Source: Lachnospiraceae bacterium (lineage in GTDB: Bacteria; Bacillota_A; Clostridia; Lachnospirales; Lachnospiraceae). Taken from it: a stretch of 7,756 bases of DNA. The stretch covers positions 1 to 7,756 of the forward strand of contig JAFZRD010000217.1 of assembly GCA_017620055.1 (NCBI GenBank), given 5' to 3'. Within the stretch, counting starts at the first letter, position 1. Every line of letters starts with the position of its first letter. A model generated the notes under the pieces. It ran no database searches. It was not told the DNA's origin and saw only the letters and a program-made list of their open reading frames with translations. Positions 1 through 6,553 of the stretch are shown here, piece after piece. The position numbers and the translations under genes are program-made.

Positions 1-384
1 CACGAGTACGGGGAGTTTGAGTGCCATCGCTTTTTTCAGAACGAACTTCGTCTGCGGCATAACGCCTTCAAACGCATCAACGACAAGCACCGCGCCGTCT
101 ACCATCTTGAGCACGCGTTCAACCTCTCCGCCAAAATCAGCCTGTCCCGGTGTATCGACGATGTTGATCTTAACGTTCTTGTAAGATACCGCCGTATTCT
201 TCGACAGTATCGTAATGCCTCTTTCGCGTTCTATGTCGTTGGAATCCATCACGCGCTCCGCGACTTCCTGATTTTCGCGGAAGACCCCGCTCTGCTTTAA
301 GAGTTCATCCACAAGGGTAGTCTTGCCGTGATCAACGTGCGCGATGATCGCGATATTTCGTATGTCTTCTCGTTTTGTTACCAT
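1..384 (-). CDS. typA: Translational GTPase TypA/BipA, N-terminal 128 residues (partial)
   Basis: This is a translation-factor GTPase of the EF-G/EF-Tu superfamily that acts on the ribosome. The family is linked to 50S assembly, stress and cold adaptation. The visible part is the G domain. The P-loop AHVDHGKT is at residues 15-22, the switch I signature RGIT follows ERE near residues 56-59, and the G3 motif DTPG is at 77-80. The sequence DFGGEVERV after G3 and [12 protein letters not shown] near residues 103-114 separate TypA from LepA and EF-G. The gene runs off the left edge before the NKxD motif. ATG at 384 is chosen because AAGGAG (397-402) lies 12 bases upstream and [13 protein letters not shown] fits usual family starts. 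An in-frame ATG at 423 would add 13 residues but has no Shine-Dalgarno sequence. Oddity: residue 81, normally the catalytic His after DTPG, is Gln (codon CAG, 142-144). The family call is firm. Confidence 0.96.
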   Translation of the reverse strand, partial: MVTKREDIRNIAIIAHVDHGKTTLVDELLKQSGVFRENQEVAERVMDSNDIERERGITILSKNTAVSYKNVKINIVDTPGQADFGGEVERVLKMVDGAVLVVDAFEGVMPQTKFVLKKAMALKLPVLV

Positions 385-396
385 TTTAATTGATTT

Positions 397-402
397 CTCC
401 TT
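397..402 (-). promoter_or_regulatory. Ribosome binding site of typA, decides the start
   Basis: AAGGAG on the minus strand lies 12 bases before ATG 384. The upstream in-frame ATG at 423 has no such sequence, so 384 is preferred. Confidence 0.7.
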
Positions 403-427
403 ATCTAAAGGACGCTCAGCCATTTGG

Positions 428-486
428 ATTCGACTTCGTCGAATAGGGCTTCGCGGTGAAGACAGGTTCCTCCCATCTTCGATGGG
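428..486 (-). other. Cluster of C-GAA-G triloop hairpins between mgtE and typA
   Basis: In minus-strand RNA two perfect hairpins form. One has a 6-bp stem CCCATC/GATGGG (472-477 with 481-486) and the other a 7-bp stem ATTCGAC/GTCGAAT (428-434 with 438-444). Both have a GAA triloop closed by C-G. Between them, at about 448-454, is GCGAAGC, a sequence known as an unusually stable mini-hairpin in DNA. There is no U-tract after any stem, so these are not typical intrinsic terminators. They could be mRNA-stability or processing elements, or a leader structure for typA. Function is unknown; the structure is seen directly. Confidence 0.55.
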
Positions 487-500
487 CCCCTCCTATCTTC
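469..500 (-). repeat. Imperfect 12-base direct repeat after mgtE
   Basis: GAAGATAGGAGG (489-500) and GAAGATGGGAGG (469-480) on the minus strand differ at one base and are spaced by a 20-base period. They lie immediately around and after the mgtE stop. Each ends in a Shine-Dalgarno-like AGGAGG or GGAGG, but neither precedes a plausible start codon. Confidence 0.45.
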
Positions 501-1848
501 AAATCCCTAGAATCCTCGTAGCAAATTGGAAGTAGATGAGCAGCGAAAGCGCATCCACGATCGTTGTGATGAACGGGCTCGCCATGACGGCGGGATCGAA
601 TCCGATCTTCTGCGCGATCATCGGCAATGAACATCCGACGATCTTTGCAAAGAACACGGTCACGATCAGGGTCAGGCATACAACGAGTGCCACGATCACG
701 GGAACATGATCAAGTATCATGATCTTCGCGAACCCCGCGACTGCAAGCGTTGCACCGCACACGACCGCAACCCTTATCTCCTTCCATATGACTTTGAATA
801 TATCCGACCACTCGATCTCATCAAGTGACAGTCCACGGATGATCGTAACGCTTGCCTGTCCGCCGGCGTTACCGCCTGTATCCATCAGCATCGGGATAAA
901 GCTCGTGAGCACAACATATGCGCCGAGTGCCTCCTCGTAATGCGTGATTATCTTTCCCGTTACCGTTGCACTTATCATGAGCAGAAGCAGCCACGGTATA
1001 CGTTTTTTCCATGTCTCGAACGTGCCCATCTTCATGTAGGGCTTGTCCGTCGGCAGGATAGCTGCCATCTTTTCGATATCCTCCGTAACCTCTTCCTGCA
1101 GGATATCGACAACGTCATCGATGGTGATGATCCCGACAAGTCTTCCTTCATTGTCCACGACAGGCATCGTGGTAAGGTCGTATTTCTGGAACAGTCTGGC
1201 GACTTCTTCCTGGTCGGTCATCGTATTGGTTGAGATGACGTTTTCATTCATAAACTCGACGACATGAACGTCGGGCTGATTGAGAAGAAGATCACGCAGT
1301 GAAACGGTACCGATGAGATGTCTTCCGAGGTCGAGCACGTAACATGTATCGATCGTTTCCTTGTCGACTCCCGTTGTCCGTATCCTGTCGATACACTCCT
1401 GTACCGTCAGATTTTCCTTGAGGTCTACAAACTCGACCGTCATCAGGCTTCCGGCAGAATCCTCGGGATAACGAAGAAGATGATTGATGTCACGTCTTGC
1501 TTCCGGATCTGCGTTTGCAAGAAGCTTCTTAACAAGTCCGGCCGGCATCTCTTCCATCAGATCCGCAGCATCGTCCGCCATCAGGTTGTTGATGATGTTC
1601 GCAGCCTCGCGATCGGTAAGGGTCGTTATGATCTCCTGCTCTATCTCCACGGGCAGGAACGCGAACACATCCGCCGCGATAGCCTTCGGAAGTATACGGA
1701 ATATCTTGATCTGTTCCTCATGCGGAAGTTCCTCAAGTACCGATGCGATATCGGCCTCATTCCACTCCACAAGTTCCTGTCTCACACGGGTATACTGCTT
1801 TTCTTCAACAAGTTTCAGGATCTCTTCCATTGTCATCTTTTCTTCCAT
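499..1848 (-). CDS. mgtE: Magnesium transporter MgtE
   Basis: This is a Mg2+-gated, Mg2+-selective channel of the inner membrane, 449 residues and full length for the family (about 450). Domains in order: a helical MgtE N domain (about 15-120, with the acidic stretch ADDAADLMEEM at 91-101); paired CBS domains (about 130-255); an acidic connecting helix (DDVVDILQEEVTEDIEK, 244-260); and a C-terminal five-helix pore domain (about 283-445). The pore signatures are PMLMDTGGNAGGQAS (319-333) and FDPAVMASPF (417-426). Asp432 in TTIVD aligns with the known selectivity Asp of the Thermus protein. The acidic residues between the soluble and pore domains are those that sense Mg2+ in the family. The start has AGGAG (1857-1861) 8 bases upstream. 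It lies 30 bases after yigZ, so it is probably in an operon. There is no room for an M-box riboswitch, so transport is probably gated by the protein itself. Confidence 0.97.
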   Translation of the reverse strand: MEEKMTMEEILKLVEEKQYTRVRQELVEWNEADIASVLEELPHEEQIKIFRILPKAIAADVFAFLPVEIEQEIITTLTDREAANIINNLMADDAADLMEEMPAGLVKKLLANADPEARRDINHLLRYPEDSAGSLMTVEFVDLKENLTVQECIDRIRTTGVDKETIDTCYVLDLGRHLIGTVSLRDLLLNQPDVHVVEFMNENVISTNTMTDQEEVARLFQKYDLTTMPVVDNEGRLVGIITIDDVVDILQEEVTEDIEKMAAILPTDKPYMKMGTFETWKKRIPWLLLLMISATVTGKIITHYEEALGAYVVLTSFIPMLMDTGGNAGGQASVTIIRGLSLDEIEWSDIFKVIWKEIRVAVVCGATLAVAGFAKIMILDHVPVIVALVVCLTLIVTVFFAKIVGCSLPMIAQKIGFDPAVMASPFITTIVDALSLLIYFQFATRILGI

Positions 1849-1856
1849 ACCCGTAT

Positions 1857-1861
1857 CTCCT
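1857..1861 (-). promoter_or_regulatory. Ribosome binding site of mgtE
   Basis: AGGAG within TTAGGAGATACGGGT lies 8 bases before ATG 1848. It supports this start over the internal in-frame ATGs at residues 5 and 7. Confidence 0.7.
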
Positions 1862-1878
1862 AATAAGATCTATCTTCT

Positions 1879-2523
1879 TCAATCCATGAAATGAACCTGT
1901 CCGTCGATCACGGCATACACCGCAGGTACAGGTTCATGGCATTTTGCCCTTCCGGAAGTTATATCCGTTATACGATCCGCAAGCGATGCTGCATCTTCAT
2001 CCACCATCGTTATCGTCACGGCTTCGCCGAAAATCGTATCGGTGATGAGATACCCATCCTTTGAAGCCATATTTACGATCCTGCCGTGATCGTTATAGTC
2101 ACAGTCTATCTTCAGGATTCCCCCGTTTTTCTTCCTGATCACTTCACTGTTTTGTACGGCATCCTTGACTGCCGCAGTATATGCTCTGACCAGGCCTCCC
2201 GTTCCGAGGAGCGTTCCTCCGAAATACCTTGTTACGACAACGCAGGCGTTCGTGATATGCTCTCCCTCGAGCACCGCGAGCATAGGCCTCCCTGCGGTCC
2301 CGGACGGCTCGCCGTCATCCGAGCATCTCGTTTTTTCCCCGTTGTTTCCGATGATGAATGCGCTGCAGTTGTGCTTCGCATCCCAGTATTTCTTCTTGAC
2401 GGAAGCGATCAGTTCGGCCGCCTCCTCCTCAGAAGATACCGGCTCGAGAGTTGCTATGAAGCGGGATTTCTTTTCCTCGTACTCGCCGGTCCCGCCTTTG
2501 TACAATGTAAGCCATTCGCTCAT
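1879..2523 (-). CDS. yigZ: YigZ/YvyE family (IMPACT N-terminal domain) protein
   Basis: This 214-residue protein belongs to the UPF0029/IMPACT family (E. coli YigZ, B. subtilis YvyE), whose usual length is about 205-220. The N-terminal IMPACT domain (about 15-125) carries KKSRFIA (18-24), CSDDGEPSGTAGRPML (67-82) and VVTRYFGGTLLGTGGLVRAY (96-115), the family hallmarks. The C-terminal part (about 135-212) fits the DUF1949 ferredoxin-like domain. Eukaryotic IMPACT modulates translational stress signalling through GCN1/GCN2. The bacterial role is not established, and roles in translation or RNA binding are suggested only. It overlaps the PBP stop by four bases (ATGA). The preceding bases GAACGCGACCGGACA contain no good Shine-Dalgarno sequence, so translation probably depends on coupling to the PBP gene. 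Family identity is firm; function is not. Confidence 0.95.
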   Translation of the reverse strand: MSEWLTLYKGGTGEYEEKKSRFIATLEPVSSEEEAAELIASVKKKYWDAKHNCSAFIIGNNGEKTRCSDDGEPSGTAGRPMLAVLEGEHITNACVVVTRYFGGTLLGTGGLVRAYTAAVKDAVQNSEVIRKKNGGILKIDCDYNDHGRIVNMASKDGYLITDTIFGEAVTITMVDEDAASLADRITDITSGRAKCHEPVPAVYAVIDGQVHFMD

Positions 2524-5204
2524 TGTCCGGTCGCGTTCAGTGCCTGCTGTGCCGCTGCCGCGTTGAGCGCATCAAGCATTTGCTGCTGTTGTGCCTGTGC
2601 AGCCTGTGCCGCTGCCGCCTGTGCTGCTGCCGCCGCTGCCGCGTTAGGATCTACAGGCGTTCCGTCAGGATTGACGAGTCCCGCCTGCTGCAGCTGGAGC
2701 AGTGTCATGTAATCCTGCGCAGACACTCCGTTGATCAGACTGTGCGGACAGAATCCTTCCGCAGTCGGAGTTCCCTCATATGCATAAGGACATGTGCTCG
2801 TTGCCTTCTGTCCTGTCATTGCGCAGACAAGTCCTGTATCAAACATGCTGCCGTAATGGTTGGAACAAGGTTCCGTCGGAACGGTTCCCTGTGCGAAGTA
2901 CTCTGTTATCGCGCTTCCGTCCGCGCGGCATATGTCAGTCGCAAGTCCGCCAGTTCTCTTACATACCGTTGCGGTAGTAATGCCCTCCGGCATCGTGAAC
3001 GACTTGTATTCTTTGTCTTCATGTATACGGCCCATTATCGCCTTCCACAGTACCTTGGCTGTACCGGTCTCTCCGCTTCCGTTCATGTGAACGTTGTTGT
3101 CATATCCCGACCAGGTAACGCACGTATAATACGGTGTGAATCCCGAAAACCATACATCAACGTTACTCGTTGTCGTACCGGTCTTACCTGCGATAGCCAT
3201 GTTGCCAAAGTTAACTCTTGCGCCGGTACCCTTTGTTACAACGTCCTCCATAGCGCTCGTGAGCAACCATGCCGTTGTCTCTTTAAGCACGCGTCTTGTC
3301 TTCGGTGTATTATCGATGAGTACGTTTCCGTCATGATCTATTATCTTCGTATAGAACATCGGCTTGATATACATACCACCGTTTGCTATCGTTGCAAACG
3401 CCGCACACATCTCCATATTGGTGATACCGTCTGTAAGACCACCGAGCGCCAGGGCCTGCGTGATATCCGACGATACTGTTCCGTTACTCTCAGTCCTTCT
3501 GTCGACAAGAGTAGTGAACCCGAAATTGAGCAGATAGTCAAAACCAAGCTGGGGCGTGATATCCGTCAGAGTCTTGACCGCAACGATGTTGAGCGACTGC
3601 TCGATACCGTATCTGTACGTACATATTCCTTTGTAACCGTTATACCAGTTCTTAACGGGACGTCCGTTTGCGTAGCTGTATGGTTCGTCGACCTGTGTTG
3701 ATGCAAGGCTCTTTCCTGCCGCATCAAGAGCGGGAGCATATGCTGCGAGAACCTTGAAGCACGAACCCGGCTGACGCTTCGTATCCGTTGCACGATTAAG
3801 AGTAAGGGATGCCTTTTTGGCTCCTCGTCCGCCCACAACAGCCTTGACCTCACCCGTTGCCTGATCGATGATCGTTACACTCGCCTGTGGCTGCGGTGTA
3901 AGTGAGATCGACTCGGTAATGAACTCATATCCCGGCTCCTCAACATCAGCCTTGAACTCCTCGATCGCGGCGTATGCCTCGTCCTCGGTAGCAAATATAC
4001 AGTTGAAACTGTTTCCTCTTTTTTCTTTGAAATGCTTCTCAAAATATTGCGTTGAAAAGTTTACCGGATCATTATCCGAGTCAACGTAAGAAGCCTCGTA
4101 TTTCAGAAACCATCTCGTCGTCGGCGGGTAGTTCTCCTCATTCGCAAACTCTTCGTCACATATGGTCTGTATCGCGGGATCCTGTGTGGTGAATATCGAC
4201 AGACCTCCGCTGTATAGTGCATTGTATGCCTGTGTATATGAATATCCGAGATTCTCCTGAAGATCATTGAGGACCTGCTCGGTCAGTTCATCGACAAAGT
4301 ACGTATATATCGTCTTCTTTTCGACCTTTTCGTTAACGACCTGGATCCTCGAATATACATCATCCGCCATCGCCTCCGCGAACTGAGCATCGGTTATGTA
4401 TCCCTGGTCGCGCATCTTCGTCAGGACCTCTTCCCTTCTGATCGCGTTGTTATCGGGATGCGAGATCGGATTCCACTTCGACGGGTTCTGCGTGATACAT
4501 GCAATGACCGCACTCTCGGATATGTTAAGATCAGATACGTTCTTTCCGAAGTACCTCTGCGACGCCGCCTGAACACCGAGCGTGCCCTGACCTAAGTTGA
4601 TCGTGTTAAGGTAGTTTTCGAGTATCTGGTCTTTGTTCATGCGCTTCTCAAGCTGCACCGCACAGTACTGCTCCTGGAACTTTCTCTTGAACTTGTCGAC
4701 CATGCTGCTCTCTTCGGTCCATGACGTGAACACGTTGTTCTTCAGAAGCTGCTGCGTGATCGTCGATGCACCCTGATGGAGATTTCCGCTGAGTGCCTTA
4801 ACGCCCGCACGCATGATACCTTTTATGTCGATACCGTTATGGGTGTAAAATCGTTCATCCTCGATCGCAACAAACGCGTGCTGCATGTCAAGCGGGATCT
4901 TGTCGAGCTTAACGTATACACGGTTGGAATTTTCCGCGACGAGTTTTGTGACCTGGTTGCCCTCGCTGTCATATACCGTGGTGGAATAACCTGCGGGTGC
5001 AACATCAACATTCGATATGTCAGGTGCCGTATCAACAACACCCATGAAGAGACCTATCCCCGCACACAGTCCCGCAACTGCCGCAACGCAGACTCCAAAC
5101 GTGGCAAGAGTAAAAAGACTGACACCACAAAACTTCCCGACCTTTGTAGCCGGGGAGTTCATGACTTTCTGTCTTTTTCTGATCCCTCTTCTTCCGTAAT
5201 TCAT
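2520..5204 (-). CDS. Class A penicillin-binding protein (bifunctional PBP1A-type)
   Basis: This 894-residue peptidoglycan synthase (PonA/MrcA type) polymerises lipid II and cross-links stem peptides outside the membrane. It has a basic cytoplasmic N-terminus, one membrane anchor (about 27-56) and a GT51 glycosyltransferase domain (about 85-265). GT51 motifs are EDERFYTHNGID (115-126; Glu115 catalytic), GASTITQQLLKN (145-156), KRKFQEQ (Glu178) and NYLNTINLGQGTLGVQAA (197-214). The transpeptidase domain (about 436-725) carries SCFK (Ser481 nucleophile, Lys484), SLN (537-539) and KTGTT (674-678). After it come six cysteines (748, 759, 780, 794, 805, 819), then a low-complexity Ala/Gln tail (854-891). 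All catalytic residues are present, so it should be active and beta-lactam binding. GAGG at 5212-5215 lies 7 bases before ATG 5204. It follows the receiver-like gene by 45 bases and overlaps yigZ by four. Confidence 0.97.
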   Translation of the reverse strand: MNYGRRGIRKRQKVMNSPATKVGKFCGVSLFTLATFGVCVAAVAGLCAGIGLFMGVVDTAPDISNVDVAPAGYSTTVYDSEGNQVTKLVAENSNRVYVKLDKIPLDMQHAFVAIEDERFYTHNGIDIKGIMRAGVKALSGNLHQGASTITQQLLKNNVFTSWTEESSMVDKFKRKFQEQYCAVQLEKRMNKDQILENYLNTINLGQGTLGVQAASQRYFGKNVSDLNISESAVIACITQNPSKWNPISHPDNNAIRREEVLTKMRDQGYITDAQFAEAMADDVYSRIQVVNEKVEKKTIYTYFVDELTEQVLNDLQENLGYSYTQAYNALYSGGLSIFTTQDPAIQTICDEEFANEENYPPTTRWFLKYEASYVDSDNDPVNFSTQYFEKHFKEKRGNSFNCIFATEDEAYAAIEEFKADVEEPGYEFITESISLTPQPQASVTIIDQATGEVKAVVGGRGAKKASLTLNRATDTKRQPGSCFKVLAAYAPALDAAGKSLASTQVDEPYSYANGRPVKNWYNGYKGICTYRYGIEQSLNIVAVKTLTDITPQLGFDYLLNFGFTTLVDRRTESNGTVSSDITQALALGGLTDGITNMEMCAAFATIANGGMYIKPMFYTKIIDHDGNVLIDNTPKTRRVLKETTAWLLTSAMEDVVTKGTGARVNFGNMAIAGKTGTTTSNVDVWFSGFTPYYTCVTWSGYDNNVHMNGSGETGTAKVLWKAIMGRIHEDKEYKSFTMPEGITTATVCKRTGGLATDICRADGSAITEYFAQGTVPTEPCSNHYGSMFDTGLVCAMTGQKATSTCPYAYEGTPTAEGFCPHSLINGVSAQDYMTLLQLQQAGLVNPDGTPVDPNAAAAAAAQAAAAQAAQAQQQQMLDALNAAAAQQALNATGQ
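2523..2645 (-). repeat. Ala/Gln codon-repeat tract encoding the PBP C-terminal tail
   Basis: Residues 854-894 of the PBP are built almost only from Ala and Gln, encoded by runs of GCN and CAG/CAA triplets. The tract includes seven consecutive Ala and a run of four Gln. It lies on the extracytoplasmic side if the protein has the usual type II topology. Triplet slippage could change its length without a frameshift. It ends at the four-base overlap with yigZ. Confidence 0.7.
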
Positions 5205-5238
5205 TAAAGAACCTCAAAAACAAATGCACTAAAATAAT

Positions 5239-5267
5239 ATTGTATCAAATTACATCGTAATTCGCAA
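5239..5267 (-). promoter_or_regulatory. Probable SigA-type promoter of the PBP gene
   Basis: On the minus strand, TTGCGA (5262-5267) is followed by 17 bases and TACAAT (5239-5244), preceded by a TGA extended -10 element. The -35 box lies inside the last codons of the upstream receiver-like gene. The predicted start is near 5232, giving a leader of about 28 bases with GAGG at 5212-5215. It would let the PBP operon be expressed apart from the upstream gene. No terminator was seen in the 45-base gap, so read-through is also possible. Confidence 0.45.
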
Positions 5268-6242
5268 TTCGTAAGCCCATCCGCCGTTAATGTCGTACTT
5301 CTGGTACTCATCGACTATATTACCGAGGATATTTGCTATATACAGCTGCAGATCAACGGAAAGCTCTTTTGTCTTTGTTCCGATGACCGAAAGCTTATAC
5401 TCACACTTCTTGGACGTTACATACCTGCTCTCAACGGAAAGCTCCGCGTTATCACACTTGAACCCTTCAGTCACAGTCAGTATCCACAGCGCAAAAGTAA
5501 GGTCCGCCATCGCGGATCTGGGCACTTCGCCGTACAGGCAGCTCTTGACCTCGCCCACGCTTACCTTGTCGTTATTCCTGAGTGCATCGACCATATTGTT
5601 GCGGAGGATATCCTTCAGTTCATTCGTGTTGAACTTGGCACTCGTCTGCAGGCGCATCATCTTGTCGCACGATCTCTTGACGAAATTGCTGTATGTACTG
5701 TCCATGTTCTTCCGCTTCAGAAAAGCATCGAGGACACGGTTAAAGAACGGCGATATCCTGTTGTAACTGTACTGTTGCCTAAGGAGCGACCTCTTGAGCG
5801 AATCAATCATCTGCGCGAATGAATCCTCATCTTCCTTGAGTTCATCCATCCTGCGCACAAGGTCGCGGTGTATAAATGCCTCGTCGATCGACGCCTTGAC
5901 GCCTTCGACTATATCTTCTATGTTCCACGGCGGAAGGAAGACCTTGCGCACGCAGTCTTCGTTGACGATTATCGGAATGTACTTCGGATCGGTCAGATCC
6001 ATACACACGTCGAGTATCATATCGGGATAATCCCTTGCGCACTTGGCGACAAAATCATGTACCCGCATGTCAGGTATGAACCCGTCGGTCAGAGTCAGAT
6101 AGAATTCCCTCTGCTCCAGCATTTCGAAAGCCTCTGCGGCAGACGAGACGTATATGAATTCAATGCCTTCGTCATTGAACCTGCCCTTCAGGTTGTTCGC
6201 TATGCTCTCATTTGCCTGCAGATACAATACGCTCGTGTCCAT
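5250..6242 (-). CDS. Degenerate receiver-domain protein of unknown function
   Basis: This 330-residue soluble protein has no recognised name. Residues 1-120 have the alternating strand/helix pattern of a response-regulator receiver. VLYLQANE (5-12) stands for strand 1, and YLTLTDGFIPDM (48-59) places Asp53 at the phosphoacceptor position. MILDVCMD (75-82) stands for strand 4 and KVFLPPWNIEDI (100-111) for strand 5. The usual acidic pair after strand 1 is replaced (QAN), and the Thr/Ser of strand 4 and the Lys of strand 5 (PP instead of KP) are missing. Normal phosphorylation is therefore doubtful. Residues about 122-155 are a charged helix, perhaps a coiled coil. Residues about 160-330 have no clear DNA-binding motif. 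The pattern at 245-330 faintly resembles a GHKL/HATPase fold without its N, G1 or F boxes (weak inference). The start has GGAGAG upstream. It lies 45 bases before the PBP gene and has its own promoter. Confidence 0.85.
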   Translation of the reverse strand: MDTSVLYLQANESIANNLKGRFNDEGIEFIYVSSAAEAFEMLEQREFYLTLTDGFIPDMRVHDFVAKCARDYPDMILDVCMDLTDPKYIPIIVNEDCVRKVFLPPWNIEDIVEGVKASIDEAFIHRDLVRRMDELKEDEDSFAQMIDSLKRSLLRQQYSYNRISPFFNRVLDAFLKRKNMDSTYSNFVKRSCDKMMRLQTSAKFNTNELKDILRNNMVDALRNNDKVSVGEVKSCLYGEVPRSAMADLTFALWILTVTEGFKCDNAELSVESRYVTSKKCEYKLSVIGTKTKELSVDLQLYIANILGNIVDEYQKYDINGGWAYELRITM

Positions 6243-6288
6243 ACATCACTCTCCGTGCTTTCAGTCCGCGAAACCATACACGTAGAAT

Positions 6289-6297
6289 ATTATACCA
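6289..6297 (-). promoter_or_regulatory. Extended -10 promoter of the receiver-domain gene
   Basis: TGGTATAAT on the minus strand contains a perfect TATAAT with a TG one base upstream (extended -10). There is no convincing -35 at 16-18 bases, only weak TGTTCT-like matches. An AT-rich stretch at 6318-6333 could act as an UP element. The predicted transcript start is near 6282, leaving a leader of about 40 bases with GGAGAG before ATG 6242. Confidence 0.6.
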
Positions 6298-6339
6298 CTT
6301 TTTCACGCATTAGAACACTATATATTGTATATGCAAACA

Positions 6340-6359
6340 GGGGGACGGTTCTTTTGTCT
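6340..6359 (+). other. GGGGGACGGTTCTTTTGTCT dispersed-motif copy
   Basis: The complement reads AGACAAAAGAACCGTCCCCC. From memory, near-identical GGGGACGGTT(C)TTTTGTC strings recur in non-coding positions across many Clostridia and other bacteria, often near IS200-like/Y1 transposase genes or as orphan copies. No transposase is visible here, so this would be an orphan or remnant. It sits 17 bases before the hairpin repeats. Confidence 0.5.
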
Positions 6360-6375
6360 TCATGATGGTTTGAAA

Positions 6376-6408
6376 CATCGGAATATGCGATTATGTATGT
6401 TTCCGATG
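6376..6408. repeat. Inverted repeat 1 (CATCGGAA/TTCCGATG)
   Basis: Perfect 8-bp stem, arms 6376-6383 and 6401-6408, with a 17-base loop containing TGCG. Symmetric, so it can form on either strand. No T-tract follows, so it is not a standard terminator. Confidence 0.75.
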
Positions 6409-6436
6409 CCCGATACGACATATATTGACGGATCAA

Positions 6437-6473
6437 GGCATCGGAATTTGCGTCAAGTATATTTTCCGATGCC
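6437..6473. repeat. Inverted repeat 2 (GGCATCGGAA/TTCCGATGCC)
   Basis: Perfect 10-bp stem, arms 6437-6446 and 6464-6473, with a 17-base loop again containing TGCG. Its arms are identical to the core of repeat 1, so arms of different units can also pair with each other. Confidence 0.8.
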
Positions 6474-6500
6474 CGAAGTCTTGAGCAAGCATAATAAAAG

Positions 6501-6535
6501 GCATCGAAAAAAACAGAAAATAAAAAAATCGATGC
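6501..6535. repeat. Inverted repeat 3 (GCATCGA/TCGATGC), degenerate
   Basis: A 7-bp stem, arms 6501-6507 and 6529-6535, around an A-rich (plus strand) loop. It is in register with units 1 and 2. Its right arm is shared with the htpG terminator hairpin, so the two structures are mutually exclusive. Confidence 0.55.
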
Positions 6536-6553
6536 ACAAACACCGATTTTTTT
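6522..6553 (-). terminator. Intrinsic terminator of htpG
   Basis: In minus-strand RNA, an A7 tract, AUCGGUGU, loop UUGU, GCAUCGAU and U7 form one continuous stem of up to 15 bp with a tetraloop, about 49 bases after the htpG stop. Two inner pairs are G-U wobbles on this strand and would be A-C mismatches on the plus strand. The hairpin is therefore better formed in the direction of htpG transcription. Confidence 0.7.

Noticed and set aside
421..423. Upstream in-frame ATG as the typA start
   Set aside because: It has no ribosome binding site and lies right beside the hairpin cluster. ATG 384 has AAGGAG and matches usual family starts.
416..679. 87-codon minus-strand frame across the mgtE 3' end
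   Set aside because: It is a different frame inside mgtE extending into the spacer, with no ribosome binding site and no recognisable protein.
1318..1863. Long plus-strand frames opposite mgtE (also opposite the PBP gene at 2523-3701)
   Set aside because: They are antisense shadows of genes with clear family motifs. Their translations have no recognisable domain and they lack ribosome binding sites.
1849..1878. M-box riboswitch before mgtE
   Set aside because: The 30-base gap is far too short, and the overlapping yigZ 3' end shows no such leader.
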